This document shows positions 28,836-39,553 of a DNA stretch of 64,000 nt, in pieces. How positions within the stretch are numbered: position 1 is the first letter of the stretch; each line of letters opens with the position of its first letter. A model generated the notes under the pieces. The model was not told the DNA's origin. It saw only the letters and a list, made by a program, of their open reading frames with translations, and ran no database searches. This DNA comes from CAVRZJ01 sp964594125. Its GTDB lineage: Bacteria > Acidobacteriota > Thermoanaerobaculia > Thermoanaerobaculales > Thermoanaerobaculaceae. A program made the translations under genes and the position numbers. The stretch is from the NCBI GenBank assembly GCA_964594125.1, contig CAZQLL010000022.1:10997-74996 (forward strand), read 5' to 3'.

Positions 28836-29405
28836 TCAGGGCCGCTGCGCCGGCGCGAGCGCCGCCGCCGGCGGTCTCGGCTCGCCCCGCCAGGCGCCTG
28901 CCCGGCGGAACTCGAACACCTCGCGCCCCTCGTCCTTCTCCATCGCTACGGTCATGACGTCGTCGCCGGTCCGCCGGTAGACGATGCGCAGCGGGCCGGA
29001 CCGTCCGGCGCCGGAGAATGCCGCCAGCCCCTCGCCGGTCTCCACCAACGAAAGGGTGAGCGGCTTGTCCTTCTCCTCCCAGCCGACGCCGTCGCGCCCG
29101 AAGTGGCGCAGGCGCAGCACCGGCCCGCCGTTCTCGACGACGATCGACAGCGACTCGAACAGCTTCACCCGACCGTCGATCACCAGGCGCCACATCCCCA
29201 TCATGCAGTCGCCGGCCGGCGCCGCCCACACCTCCTGCGAGAGTGTCCCCGGACCGGCCTCGCCCTGCCAGTCGCCCGCGATCCACGCGACGTCGGCGAT
29301 CGTCGCGTTCGCCACCGGCCGCGGCGCGTCCTGCGCCGCGGCCACGCCCGACCCGAGAAGCAGCAGCGCAAACGCGCCGCGGACCAGATCCCGTCGACCG
29401 ACCAT
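28836..29405 (-). CDS. Secreted protein with DUF6265-like domain
   Basis: 189 residues. The signal region RRDLVRGAFALLLLGSGVAAAQ has twin Arg-like residues (RRDLVRG), a possible but weak Tat signal. The mature part has IADVAWIAGDWQG, EEVWAAP-type, MMGMWRLVIDGRVKLFE and LRLRHFGRDGVGWEEKD, the pattern of the calycin-like DUF6265 domain. The function of this family is unknown; lipocalin-like ligand binding is a guess. ATG 29405 has GGAGAC upstream. It precedes the dehydrogenase gene by 11 bp. Confidence 0.8.
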   Translation of the reverse strand: MVGRRDLVRGAFALLLLGSGVAAAQDAPRPVANATIADVAWIAGDWQGEAGPGTLSQEVWAAPAGDCMMGMWRLVIDGRVKLFESLSIVVENGGPVLRLRHFGRDGVGWEEKDKPLTLSLVETGEGLAAFSGAGRSGPLRIVYRRTGDDVMTVAMEKDEGREVFEFRRAGAWRGEPRPPAAALAPAQRP

Positions 29406-29775
29406 CGCGTTGTCTCCTGCCGGCGTCGTGGCCGGCTCCCGGCCCAAGCCCCGGATTCGCCCGCCGCACTGCGGCCTGCGTCGCTATTCTGCGCCCCGGA
29501 CGCGCCGCGAGCAATCGCGCCTTCGGTGGCCGGCACGCGGCCAAGGCGCACCGAGGGCGGCGAGCACGCTCCGGACGCCCCTGCCAGCGAGACCGCGCCG
29601 CCGGCGGCGGCCGGTGCTCCCGCACCCCCCGAGGTTCATGCGCACGGCAATTGCCAGTACGGTCGGACACCTGTGGAGCCCCCCCGGCCAGGCCACTGGC
29701 AGCAGTGCAGCGCAGCGGCGGACGGTCGCGCAGCGGGCAAACAAACGGGCAGCAGCGCTCGTAAGCATGGGTTGA
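29406..29775. other. Divergent spacer, 370 bp, no gene seen
   Basis: Lies between the leftward DUF6265 gene and the rightward adaptor operon, so it must hold both promoters, but no clear -35/-10 pair was found. One imperfect hairpin occurs (CCTTCGGTG near 29519 pairing with CACCGAGGG near 29558), and a small inner stem GGCCG/CGGCC. Sequence is less ordered than the genes; no open frame resembles a protein. Confidence 0.4.
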
Positions 29776-31056
29776 TTGAGACGAGCGTTGATTTGCCGCA
29801 CCCGTCCCGCCGACGCGCCGCCACCGGCCCCCCGCCGCGCGGTCGCGGCGCGATCCGGCCTCGCAGCCGCCGCCTTCTCGCTCGTCTCCATCGCGTGCGG
29901 CTCGGGCGCGGCGACGGACGCCGCAAGGCCGGCCGCCGCGACACCGGATCCAGCCGAGGTGCGTGCCGGAACGTTCGTCCGCCGCGTGCTGCTCACCGGC
30001 GAGCTCAAGGCGGTGCGGGCGCATGAGCTGACTGTGCCGCGCACGCCGCAGTGGCAGGTCGCGATCCGCTGGATGGAGGCCGACGGCGCCACGGTCGCCG
30101 CCGGGCAGAAGGTGCTCGAGCTCGACAACTCCGCGGTGGCGTCCAACCTCGAGGAGCGCCGGCTCGCCGCCAAGCGCGCCGCCGACGCTCTCGAGCGCGC
30201 GCAGGCGCAGGGAGCCGTCACGCTCGACGAGCGCGCGTTCGCGCGCGAGCAGCGCCGGATCGCGCGCGACAAGGCGGCGATCGACGCCGACGTCCCCGAG
30301 GCGCTGCTGTCCGGGCGCGACTGGCAGGAGCGCCGGTTGGCGCTGCGCCGCGCCGAGGTCGAGCTCGCCAAGGCGGAGGACGAGCTCGCCTCGGCGCGCC
30401 GCGGCGCCGACGCCGACGTCGCAGTGGCGCGCATCGAGCTCGAGAAGGCGCTGCGCGAGGTGGAGACCGCCGAGCAGGCCATCGCATCCCTGGCGGTGAG
30501 CGCTCCGGCGCCCGGCGTCCTCCAGGTCGCCGACCACCCGTGGGAAGGACGCAAGCTGCAGGTCGGCGACATGGCGTGGGTCGGGCTGACGGTGCTGCGC
30601 ATTCCCGACCTCGCCGAGATGCAGGTGGACGCCGTGCTGTTCGACGTCGACGACGGCGCGATCGCGCCCGGGGCGCGCGCCCTGTGCACCGCCGACACCT
30701 ACCCGGACGAGGCGTTCCCCGGCGCCGTCACGGCGATCACGCCGATGGCGCAGGAGCTGCGCCGCGGCACCCAGCGGCGCGCCTTCCGCGCCACCGTGGC
30801 GCTCGAGCGCACCGACCCGGCGCGGCTGCGGCCGGGGATGTCGGTGAAGGTCGAGGTCGAGGCGGAGCGGCGCGACGGCGTCCTGCTCGCACCGCGCCCC
30901 TGCATCGCCTTCGCGGACGGCGCGGCGGCGGTCGTGCTCGCCGACGGCACGCACGCCGAGGTCCGCCTGGGGCCGTGCACGGCGCGCGAGTGCGTGGTCG
31001 AGGGCGGCGTCGCGGCCGGCGCGCGGCTGCGCCCGGCGGCCGGAGGCGGCTCGTGA
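29776..31056 (+). CDS. Periplasmic adaptor lipoprotein, HlyD/MacA-like (1 of 3)
   Basis: 426 residues. A lipobox-like LVSIACGS near residue 40 predicts a lipid anchor. It has lipoyl halves (GELKAVRAHELTVPRTPQWQVAI with DGATVAAGQKVLELD, and the return strand APAPGVLQVADHPWEGRKL), a coiled-coil hairpin of about 130 residues between them (Ala/Glu/Arg-rich), then a beta-barrel domain (DVDDGAIAPGARALC; RLRPGMSVKVEVE). Such adaptors link inner-membrane pumps to the outer membrane. The start is uncertain: TTG 29776, with TTG 29788 also possible. It overlaps the next adaptor by 4 bp. Confidence 0.82.
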   Translation: MRRALICRTRPADAPPPAPRRAVAARSGLAAAAFSLVSIACGSGAATDAARPAAATPDPAEVRAGTFVRRVLLTGELKAVRAHELTVPRTPQWQVAIRWMEADGATVAAGQKVLELDNSAVASNLEERRLAAKRAADALERAQAQGAVTLDERAFAREQRRIARDKAAIDADVPEALLSGRDWQERRLALRRAEVELAKAEDELASARRGADADVAVARIELEKALREVETAEQAIASLAVSAPAPGVLQVADHPWEGRKLQVGDMAWVGLTVLRIPDLAEMQVDAVLFDVDDGAIAPGARALCTADTYPDEAFPGAVTAITPMAQELRRGTQRRAFRATVALERTDPARLRPGMSVKVEVEAERRDGVLLAPRPCIAFADGAAAVVLADGTHAEVRLGPCTARECVVEGGVAAGARLRPAAGGGS

Positions 31057-32297
31057 TCGCGCGCTGGTGGGCGCTGCCGCGGCGCACGCGGGTTTGCCTC
31101 GCGGCGGCCGTCATCGCCGTTGTCCTCGCCGGCGCCTGGGCGCGGGCGCGCGGTCGCGGCGACGGCGACTGGGTCGAGGCGAAGGTCGGCGACGTGCCGC
31201 TCTCCGTCGAGGTCACCGGCACGCTGAAGGCGGTCGAGTCCGACCTCCTCGGGCCGCCGCAGGTCGAGGGGGTGTGGGAGTTCAAGATCGCATTCCTCGC
31301 GCCCGACGGCGGCAAGGTGAGGAAGGGTCAGCCGGTGCTCGGGTTCGACGCCTCGACGCTGCAGCGCGATCTCGAGAGCAAGGTCGCAGAGCGCGACACC
31401 GCCGCCAAGGAGGCCGAGAAGAAGGAGCGCGAGCTGGCGCTCGCGGAGCACGACGACGCCCTCGCGCTCGCCGAGGCCGAGGCGCGGCTGCGGCGGGCGC
31501 GCATGCAGGTGGAGCGGCCGGACGAGCTGGTGGCGAGCAAGGAGCTCGAGAAGGCGCGGCTCGACCTCGAGCTCGCCGAGAGCGAGGTCGCGCACGTGAC
31601 GGCGAGCGTCGCGGCGAAGCGGCGTGTCGCCGCGTCGGAGCTGGCGGCGCTGCGCTCGACGCGCGAGCGCGCCGCCGCGCGCGTCGCCGAGATCACCGGC
31701 GCGATCGAGCGCATGACCGTCAAGGCGGGGCGCGACGGCACCCTCGTCCACATCGCCGACTGGCGCGGCGACAAGCGCAAGGCCGGCGACACGGTGTGGC
31801 GCGCCGACAAGGTCGTCGAGGTGCCGGACCTGCGCGCGATGGCCGGCAAGGGAGAGGTCGACGAGGCGGACGCCGGCAAGCTCGCGGCCGGCCAGCCGAT
31901 CCGCCTTCGCCTCGACGCCCACCCCGACATCGAGTACCCCGGCACGGTCGCCGCAGTCGCGCGCTCGGCGGAGCGCCGGTCGTGGCAGAACCCGCTCAAG
32001 ATCGTCCGCGTCGACATCACGCTGGCAGCCACCGACGAAGCGCGCATGCGCCCCGGGATGCGCTTCCGCGGGCAGGTCGAGTACGAGCGCCGGCGCGGCG
32101 TCGTGCTGGTGCCGGTGGACGCGGTGTTCCCCACCCCGGCCGGGCCGGTCGTGTATCGCCGCACGCTCGCCGGCACCGCGGCGACGCCGGTCCGCACCGG
32201 CGCCCGCAACGACGAGGCGGTGGAGATCGTCTCCGGCCTGGCCGCCGGCGATCTCGTCTCGCGCCGCGACCTCGGCGCCGCCGCGGAGGGCTCGTGA
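31053..32297 (+). CDS. Periplasmic adaptor, HlyD/MacA-like (2 of 3)
   Basis: 414 residues. One N-terminal anchor helix (RVCLAAAVIAVVLAGAWA), lipoyl-type half VTGTLKAVESDLLGPPQ / DGGKVRKGQPVLGFD, a long charged coiled coil (about residues 105-215, Glu/Lys/Ala-rich), lipoyl return VKAGRDGTLVHIADWRGDKRK, then the barrel (RLRLDAHPDIEYPGTV) and membrane-proximal domain. It is co-translated with its neighbours (GTGA overlaps both ends). Paralogous to adaptor 1 and 3, which suggests a mixed or redundant adaptor ring rather than three separate pumps. Confidence 0.85.
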   Translation: MIARWWALPRRTRVCLAAAVIAVVLAGAWARARGRGDGDWVEAKVGDVPLSVEVTGTLKAVESDLLGPPQVEGVWEFKIAFLAPDGGKVRKGQPVLGFDASTLQRDLESKVAERDTAAKEAEKKERELALAEHDDALALAEAEARLRRARMQVERPDELVASKELEKARLDLELAESEVAHVTASVAAKRRVAASELAALRSTRERAAARVAEITGAIERMTVKAGRDGTLVHIADWRGDKRKAGDTVWRADKVVEVPDLRAMAGKGEVDEADAGKLAAGQPIRLRLDAHPDIEYPGTVAAVARSAERRSWQNPLKIVRVDITLAATDEARMRPGMRFRGQVEYERRRGVVLVPVDAVFPTPAGPVVYRRTLAGTAATPVRTGARNDEAVEIVSGLAAGDLVSRRDLGAAAEGS

Positions 32298-33565
32298 AGC
32301 CCATCCGCCTCGCCGCCGGCGGCGCGATCGCGGTGCTCGCGGCCGCCGCAGTCGTCGGCGCGCGCGCCGGCGCCGGTGCCGGCGCGGCCGTGCCGACGGT
32401 GCAGGTCGTGCGCGCCCGTTTCACCCGCACGATCCAGGCCGAGGGCACGCTGCGCGCCGTCAAGGCGACGCCGATCACCACCGTGATGGACCCCGAGGGG
32501 CCGTTCAAGATCGCCTGGCTGGTCGCCGACGGCACCCGCGTCGCTGCCGGCGACGCGATCGCGCGCTTCGACCCCACCGAGATGGAGAAGGAGCTCGCCG
32601 ACGGCCAGGCCGACCGCCACGCCGCCGACGAGCGCACGGCCAAGACGGCCGCTGCCGGCGAGACCACCCGCCGCAACCTCGAGCGCGACGCCGGCCTCGC
32701 CGGCGAGGAGCTCGAGAAGGCGCGCACCTTCCGGAGCACGGACACCGAGATCTTCTCGCGCTTCGAGATCGTCAGCTCGGAGATCGATGCCACGCTCGCC
32801 GAGAAGCGGCAAAGGCACGCGGAGGCGGTCAAGGGCGCCAAGGGGCGGCTGGCGCAGACCGACCTCGACCTGCTGGCGCTCGAGCGCCGCAAGGCCGACC
32901 TCAAGACCGACAAGGCGGAGCGCGGCCTGCGCGCGCTCACCCTGGTGGCGCCGCACGACGGCGTCGTGGTGCTCGAGCGCGACTGGCGCGGCGACCCGCC
33001 GCGCGTCGGCGACACCTGCTGGGCGGGCGAGAAGATCGCCGAGATCCCCGACCTCGCGGCGATGGAGGCGGAGATCGCGGTGCTCGAGGCCGACGCCGGC
33101 GGCCTCGCGGTCGGCCAGCGCGCCAGCGTCGTCGTCGAGGGCAAGCCGGACGCAGCGTTCCCCGCCGCCGTGCGGCAGGTCGACGCGCTCGCCAAACCGC
33201 GCCAGCGCCAGAACCCGGTGCAGTACTTCGGCGCCGTGCTGGCGATCGAGCGCACCGACCCGGCGGTGATGAAGCCGGGTCAGCGCGTCACCGCCGCGAT
33301 CGTGCTCGCCGACGAGGACGGCGCGCTGGTGCTGCCGCGGCAGGCGGTGGTCGAGAAGGACGGCCGCAGACTGGTGTACCGCAAGCGACGCTGGGGGGCG
33401 TTCGAACCGATCGAGGTGACGGTCGGCGCCACCGCGCTCGGCCGCGTCCAGGTCACCGCGGGCCTCGACGAGGGCGACGTCGTCGCCGTCGTCGACCCCA
33501 CCGCCGTCAGGGCCACACCGACCCCTGGGGCGGCCGGCGCCCCGCGGCCGGGAGGAACGCCGTGA
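32294..33565 (+). CDS. Periplasmic adaptor, HlyD/MacA-like (3 of 3)
   Basis: 423 residues with an N-terminal Ala-rich anchor (IAVLAAAAVVGARAGAGAG), the same lipoyl/coiled-coil/barrel order (EGTLRAVKATPITTV; DGTRVAAGDAIARFD; coil about 95-210; VAPHDGVVVLERDWRGDPPRVGD; VMKPGQRVTAAIV), and a C-terminal VTVGATALGRVQVTAGLDEGD domain as in MacA. The GTG overlaps adaptor 2 and the end overlaps the permease gene. It is the adaptor directly next to the permease. Confidence 0.86.
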   Translation: MKPIRLAAGGAIAVLAAAAVVGARAGAGAGAAVPTVQVVRARFTRTIQAEGTLRAVKATPITTVMDPEGPFKIAWLVADGTRVAAGDAIARFDPTEMEKELADGQADRHAADERTAKTAAAGETTRRNLERDAGLAGEELEKARTFRSTDTEIFSRFEIVSSEIDATLAEKRQRHAEAVKGAKGRLAQTDLDLLALERRKADLKTDKAERGLRALTLVAPHDGVVVLERDWRGDPPRVGDTCWAGEKIAEIPDLAAMEAEIAVLEADAGGLAVGQRASVVVEGKPDAAFPAAVRQVDALAKPRQRQNPVQYFGAVLAIERTDPAVMKPGQRVTAAIVLADEDGALVLPRQAVVEKDGRRLVYRKRRWGAFEPIEVTVGATALGRVQVTAGLDEGDVVAVVDPTAVRATPTPGAAGAPRPGGTP

Positions 33566-34794
33566 ACTGGCACGACGCCGTCGCCAACGCGCGCGCCAAC
33601 CTGGCGTCGCACAAGCTGCGCTCGGCGCTGTCGATGCTCGGCATGATCTTCGGGGTCGGCGCCGTCATCGCCATGCTGGCGATCGCCGGCGGCGCCGAGC
33701 GGCAGGCGCTCGAGATGATCGAGCGGCTCGGCGTGCGCAACGTCCTCGTGCGCGCGCGCGAGCTCAAGCAGGAGGAGCTGCAGGAGGCGCGCAAGAAGTC
33801 GCCGGGGGTGGCGCCGCGCGACGCCGCCGCGATCGCCGAGGCGGTCGAGGGGGTGGAGGCGGTGCTGCCGCGCATCAACGTCGACGCCTACAAAATTATG
33901 TCGGCGGGCGGCAAGACGAAGGCGAAGGTGCTCGGCGTCTCGCACCGCCACGCCGCGCTGTTCGGCGTGCGCTGCTCCGAGGGGCGATTCCTCGACGAGC
34001 GCGACGAGCGCGCCTACGCCAACGTCTGCGTCATCGGCCAGGCGGCGCGCCGCGACCTGTTCGGGTTCGGCGAGGCGGTCGGGCGCGACGTCAAGGTCAA
34101 CGACCTCTGGCTCGAGGTGGTCGGCGTCGCCGCCGCGGGCGGCGGCGGCGACTCGTTCCAGGGCGTCGCGATCGGCTCGCCGACGAGCGAGATCTACCTC
34201 CCCGTCACCACCGCCATGCGCAAGCTCGACCGCGACCTCACCAAGTCGCCGCTCGACGAGATCGTGGTGCGTCTCGGCGCCGCCGCCTCGCCGCGCGACT
34301 CCGCGGCGGTCGTGCGCACGCTGCTCGAGCGTCTGCACGCCGGCGCCGACGACTTCGAGCTCGTCGTCCCCGAGCTGCTGCTCGAGCAGAGCCGGCGCAC
34401 GCAGCGGCTGTTCTCGATCGTCATGGGGTGCATCGCCGGGATCTCGCTGCTCGTCGGCGGCATCGGCATCATGAACATCATGCTCGCCACGGTCCTCGAG
34501 CGTACCCGCGAGATCGGCCTGCGGCGCGCCGTCGGCGCCACCCGGCGCGAGATCCGCGACCAGTTCGTCGTCGAGGCGTCGGCGATCTCGGTGGTCGGCG
34601 GCCTCGCCGGCGTCGCCATGGGGATCGTCATCGCCCGCGTCGTCGCCGCCTCCGCCGGCTGGCCCACCGTCGTCACGGCGTTCTCCGTCCTCCTGTCGTT
34701 CGGCGTCTCGATCGCCGTCGGTCTCGCCGCCGGCATCTACCCCGCCGTCCGCGCCGCCTCGCTCGACCCTATCGAGGCGCTGCGCTACGAGTAG
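33562..34794 (+). CDS. MacB/FtsX-type ABC permease without ATPase domain
   Basis: 410 residues. The N-terminal LASHKLRSALSMLGMIFGVGAVIAML is the MacB_PCD start, residues about 60-250 a periplasmic domain, then FtsX transmembrane part GISLLVGGIGIMNIMLATV, ERTREIGLRRAVGATRREI and the C-terminal DPIEALRYE. These permeases work by mechanotransmission with an ABC ATPase (MacB ATPase or LolD type). No ATPase gene is present in this operon or anywhere near it. Substrate unknown; candidates are lipoproteins, peptides or small toxic molecules. Confidence 0.9.
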   Translation: MNWHDAVANARANLASHKLRSALSMLGMIFGVGAVIAMLAIAGGAERQALEMIERLGVRNVLVRARELKQEELQEARKKSPGVAPRDAAAIAEAVEGVEAVLPRINVDAYKIMSAGGKTKAKVLGVSHRHAALFGVRCSEGRFLDERDERAYANVCVIGQAARRDLFGFGEAVGRDVKVNDLWLEVVGVAAAGGGGDSFQGVAIGSPTSEIYLPVTTAMRKLDRDLTKSPLDEIVVRLGAAASPRDSAAVVRTLLERLHAGADDFELVVPELLLEQSRRTQRLFSIVMGCIAGISLLVGGIGIMNIMLATVLERTREIGLRRAVGATRREIRDQFVVEASAISVVGGLAGVAMGIVIARVVAASAGWPTVVTAFSVLLSFGVSIAVGLAAGIYPAVRAASLDPIEALRYE

Positions 34795-34859
34795 GCACGT
34801 GACGCGCGTTACGCGCTCCCGCGGGGCGGCGGCCATACCATCGCCGCGGAGGTCGCGCG

Positions 34860-35405
34860 ATGACCGGACGCTGGGTGGCGCTGCTGCGCGGCATCAACCT
34901 TGGCAAGGCCAGGCACGTCGCGATGGCGGACCTGCAGGCCGTCATCGAGGATCTCGGGTACGCCGGCGTGCGCACGCTCGCGCGCAGCGGCAACGTGGTG
35001 TTCTCGGCGCCGGGCGCCAGCGCGGGCAGCGCCTCGGCACGCATCGAGGCAGCGCTCGCGGAGCACCTCGGCATCGCCTCGCGAGTCACCGTGCTGGCCG
35101 CCACCGACCTCGCCGCGGCGGTCGCCGCGAACCCGCTGCTCGACATCGCGAGCGACCCCTCGCGGCTGCTGGTCGCCTTCCCCTCCGACCCCGGCCTCCT
35201 CGCGACGCTGGAGTCGCTGGCACGGCGGAGCTGGGCGCCCGAGGCGCTCGCAATCGGCGAGAGTGCGGCCTACGTCTGGTGCCCGGAGGGGGTGCGGGCC
35301 AGTAGGGCGCTGGCGGCCGTGAACAGCGCTCTCGGCGACGCCGTCACCGCCCGCAACTGGACGACGGTCACCAGGCTGCTCGCGCTCGCCGGCGCCGGGA
35401 GGTAG
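34860..35405 (+). CDS. DUF1697 family protein
   Basis: 181 residues. It begins WVALLRGINLGKARHVAMADL and has GVRTLARSGNVVFSA, matching DUF1697 (small cytoplasmic proteins of unknown function), and ends VTARNWTTVTRLLALA as usual. The GGAGGT site lies 8 nt before ATG 34860, and a -10-like TACCAT is at 34836-34841. Probably monocistronic. Confidence 0.9.
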   Translation: MTGRWVALLRGINLGKARHVAMADLQAVIEDLGYAGVRTLARSGNVVFSAPGASAGSASARIEAALAEHLGIASRVTVLAATDLAAAVAANPLLDIASDPSRLLVAFPSDPGLLATLESLARRSWAPEALAIGESAAYVWCPEGVRASRALAAVNSALGDAVTARNWTTVTRLLALAGAGR

Positions 35406-35445
35406 CCGGCGGAATCGCGCCGGACATGGCAGCGTTGCCGAATGT

Positions 35446-37545
<2,100 letters not shown>

Positions 37546-37577
37546 GTCGAGGCGCGCTGGGAATCCACCGAGCGCGC

Positions 37578-37637
37578 GCCGAGCACCCGCCCCGCATCCG
37601 CCGCGCCAGGAGCGGGGGCACGGGGCGGGCGCTCGGC
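37578..37637 (+). terminator. Long hairpin after the YyaL-type gene
   Basis: A 17-bp stem with one mismatch: GCCGAGCACCCGCCCCG (37578-37594) with 37621-37637, 26-nt loop. It lies 33 bp past the stop. No T-run, so its terminator role is inferred from position. Confidence 0.5.
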
Positions 37638-37758
37638 GGCGGCGGGCCCGGACGCGTAGAACCGCACCAGAGCGCCCGGAGCGCGCTCGCATATTCGCGC
37701 CGCTCGCCGCCGCCGCGCCCGGAATACTCAAGCGTGACACGATGTCGTAGGATGGGCG

Positions 37759-37786
37759 CCTCGCGCCGCCGGCCGGCGGCGCGAGG
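37759..37786. repeat. 28-bp perfect palindrome before the MacA-like gene
   Basis: CCTCGCGCCGCCGG (37759-37772) is followed directly by its exact reverse complement (37773-37786). GGAGGA (37790-37795) and GTG 37804 follow, so the palindrome is within the 5' leader or promoter. As RNA it could hide the ribosome site; as DNA it could be an operator. Confidence 0.7.
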
Positions 37787-37803
37787 TCCGGAGGACAGCG
37801 ATC

Positions 37804-39075
37804 GTGAAGATGCGCACAAGGGTCATCGTGGGAGTGATCGCCGCCGCCGCCGTCGCCGGCGGCGCCTGGGCCGTGCTCGGGCGGAGCGAGAGGCGCGAGG
37901 TGCCGTACCTGACCGCCGAGCTCGACCGCGGCACGATCGTCCAGACGGTGACCACGGCAGGCACGCTCACCGCAGTGACCACCGTGAAGGTCGGCTCGCA
38001 GGTGTCGGGGATCATCGCGACGCTCCACGCCGACTTCAACGAGCCGGTGCGCAAGGGCCAGGTGCTGGCGACGCTCGACCCGACCCCGTTCGAGGCGCAG
38101 GTCAACCAGACGCGCGCGCAGCTCCAGCGCGCCCGCGTCGCCGCCATCGACGCGCAGGCGAAGCTGAAGCGCCAGCAGGCACTGTTCCGGGCGGAGCTGG
38201 CGTCGGAGGACCAGCTCGATTCGGCGAAGGCGGTGTTCGATCAGGCGCAGGCGCAGGTCGCCGAGCTCGAGGCGTCGCTCGAGCGCGCCGAGACGAACCT
38301 CCGCTACTCGGTGATCCGCTCGCCGATCGACGGCATCGTGGTGTCGCGCGACTACGACGTCGGCCAGACCGTCGCGGCGTCGTTCCAGGCGCCGACGCTG
38401 TTCACCATCGCCGAGGACCTCAGGCGCATGCAGCTCACCTGCGACGTCGACGAGGCGGACATCGGCCAGGTCAAGAACGGCCAGGCGGTGCGCTTCTCGG
38501 TCGATACGTTCCCGGAGCGGCAGTTCGCCGGCGAGGTCGCGCAGATCCGGCTGTCGCCGAAGGTCACCAACAACGTGGTCACCTACCCGGTGATCGTCTC
38601 GGTGAGCAACGAGGACCTGGCGCTGCTGCCCGGCATGACCGCCGAGGTGCGCATCGAGGTGGCGCGCGCCGAGGGGGCCGTGCGCGTCCCGGCGGCGGCG
38701 CTGCGCTTCCGGCCCGAGATGATCGGCCTGGGCGGCGGCGTCGGCGGGCAGCGTCCCGGCGGCGGCATGGGCGGCGGCATGGGCGCGCCGGGCGGCGGCG
38801 GACGCCCCCCGACGGGTATGGGCGGCGCCCCGGCGGGAGGCGGGGGCGCCCCGCGGTTGGCGCGCGACGAGGCGCGGGTGTTCCTTGCACCCGCGAAACC
38901 GGGCGAACCCCTGACGCCGGTCACGTTCGTCACCGGGCTCACCGACGGCCAGTACTTCGAGGTGAAGAGCGGCGACCTCGCCGAGGGGACGAAGATCGTC
39001 GTCGGCCTGGCGACCGCGCAGAGCCAGCAGGCCGGCGGCCTCGCCGGCATGACTCCGTTCGGCGGCCGCCGGTGA
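37804..39075 (+). CDS. MacA-like periplasmic adaptor with Gly-rich insertion
   Basis: 423 residues, closest in pattern to MacA: one N-terminal helix (VIVGVIAAAAVAGGAWAVL), then TTAGTLTAVTTVKVGSQVSG and VRKGQVLATLDPTPFEAQV (lipoyl half), a coiled-coil hairpin, LRYSVIRSPIDGIVVSRDYDVGQTV (lipoyl return), and a beta-barrel. A Gly/Pro/Met-rich stretch of about 60 residues (310-370, GGGMGGGMGAPGGGG repeated) sits in the membrane-proximal part and is unusual. GTG 37804 follows GGAGGA. It partners the permease 478 bp downstream; no ATPase lies between. Confidence 0.9.
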   Translation: MKMRTRVIVGVIAAAAVAGGAWAVLGRSERREVPYLTAELDRGTIVQTVTTAGTLTAVTTVKVGSQVSGIIATLHADFNEPVRKGQVLATLDPTPFEAQVNQTRAQLQRARVAAIDAQAKLKRQQALFRAELASEDQLDSAKAVFDQAQAQVAELEASLERAETNLRYSVIRSPIDGIVVSRDYDVGQTVAASFQAPTLFTIAEDLRRMQLTCDVDEADIGQVKNGQAVRFSVDTFPERQFAGEVAQIRLSPKVTNNVVTYPVIVSVSNEDLALLPGMTAEVRIEVARAEGAVRVPAAALRFRPEMIGLGGGVGGQRPGGGMGGGMGAPGGGGRPPTGMGGAPAGGGGAPRLARDEARVFLAPAKPGEPLTPVTFVTGLTDGQYFEVKSGDLAEGTKIVVGLATAQSQQAGGLAGMTPFGGRR

Positions 39076-39079
39076 GGCA

Positions 39080-39107
39080 CGCGGTTCGTGGTTCGCGGGT
39101 CGTGGCT
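39080..39107 (+). repeat. Heptanucleotide tandem array (CGYGGTT type, 4 units)
   Basis: Units CGCGGTT, CGTGGTT, CGCGGGT, CGTGGCT immediately after the MacA-like stop; same family as the array at 25316. No clear inverted partner was found here. Confidence 0.8.
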
Positions 39108-39215
39108 CGCACGGACCCGAGGTGTGGTGTACCCGGCATGCGCGAGACCAGCCGACGACCTGCAGCGCTGTGCCAGCGCGGTCGCTGTTTCGAAAGTCCC
39201 CTCCATGCTGCGGGA

Positions 39216-39237
39216 GCGCGGGCGCCCTCGCCCGCGC
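39216..39237. repeat. REP-like hairpin
   Basis: 9-bp stem GCGCGGGCG / CGCCCGCGC with CCCT loop (39216-39224 and 39229-39237), in the repeat-rich spacer. Confidence 0.6.
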
Positions 39238-39260
39238 GGAGGTCCTGCCCTGCGGCGCCC

Positions 39261-39282
39261 GGGCCGGCCAGGGCGCCGGCCC
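39261..39282. repeat. REP-like hairpin
   Basis: 8-bp stem GGGCCGGC / GCCGGCCC with a 6-nt loop (39261-39268 and 39275-39282), 23 bp after the previous hairpin. Confidence 0.6.
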
Positions 39283-39553
39283 TCCCGCTGACTTTCATGG
39301 TCCGGGGTGCGCCGCAGGCTCATGGTGATTGCGAGCAGTGTCACTCCCGGACCCGGGCGGTGACCAAGGCAATGACGAGCGCGGGCGGGGGGCGCGCGCT
39401 CGCGCGCGCGCAGCCGGCGCGGAGCGCCGGCCCCACATCGGCTCTGCAGGGCGCGACGACCACGACGTCACTGGGAGGAACCCGCGCCGCCGGAGGCGGC
39501 GCAGACGACGCGGCAATCTCGTTGCGGGGCAGCCACCCCGCGGGAGGCGGCGC

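Larger units (their letters stand above)
39076..39553. other. 478-bp repeat-rich spacer between MacA-like and MacB-type genes
   Basis: No convincing gene. It starts with a heptad array (39080-39107), carries two strong hairpins (39216-39237 and 39261-39282) and a Pro/Ala-coding-like low-complexity stretch. The permease ribosome region GGGAGG is at its end. Such a repeat-filled gap inside what should be one operon suggests insertion of interspersed repeats between macA and macB homologues, possibly where an ATPase gene once lay. Confidence 0.55.

Noticed and set aside
28000..30954. 984-codon minus-strand frame
   Set aside because: Only its last 274 codons are a real dehydrogenase; the remainder lies antisense to or out of frame with the adaptor gene and the DUF6265 gene.
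39076..39553. A small gene in the adaptor/permease spacer
   Set aside because: Open frames here are Arg/Pro/Ala-rich, interrupted by hairpins, and show no conserved pattern or ribosome site.
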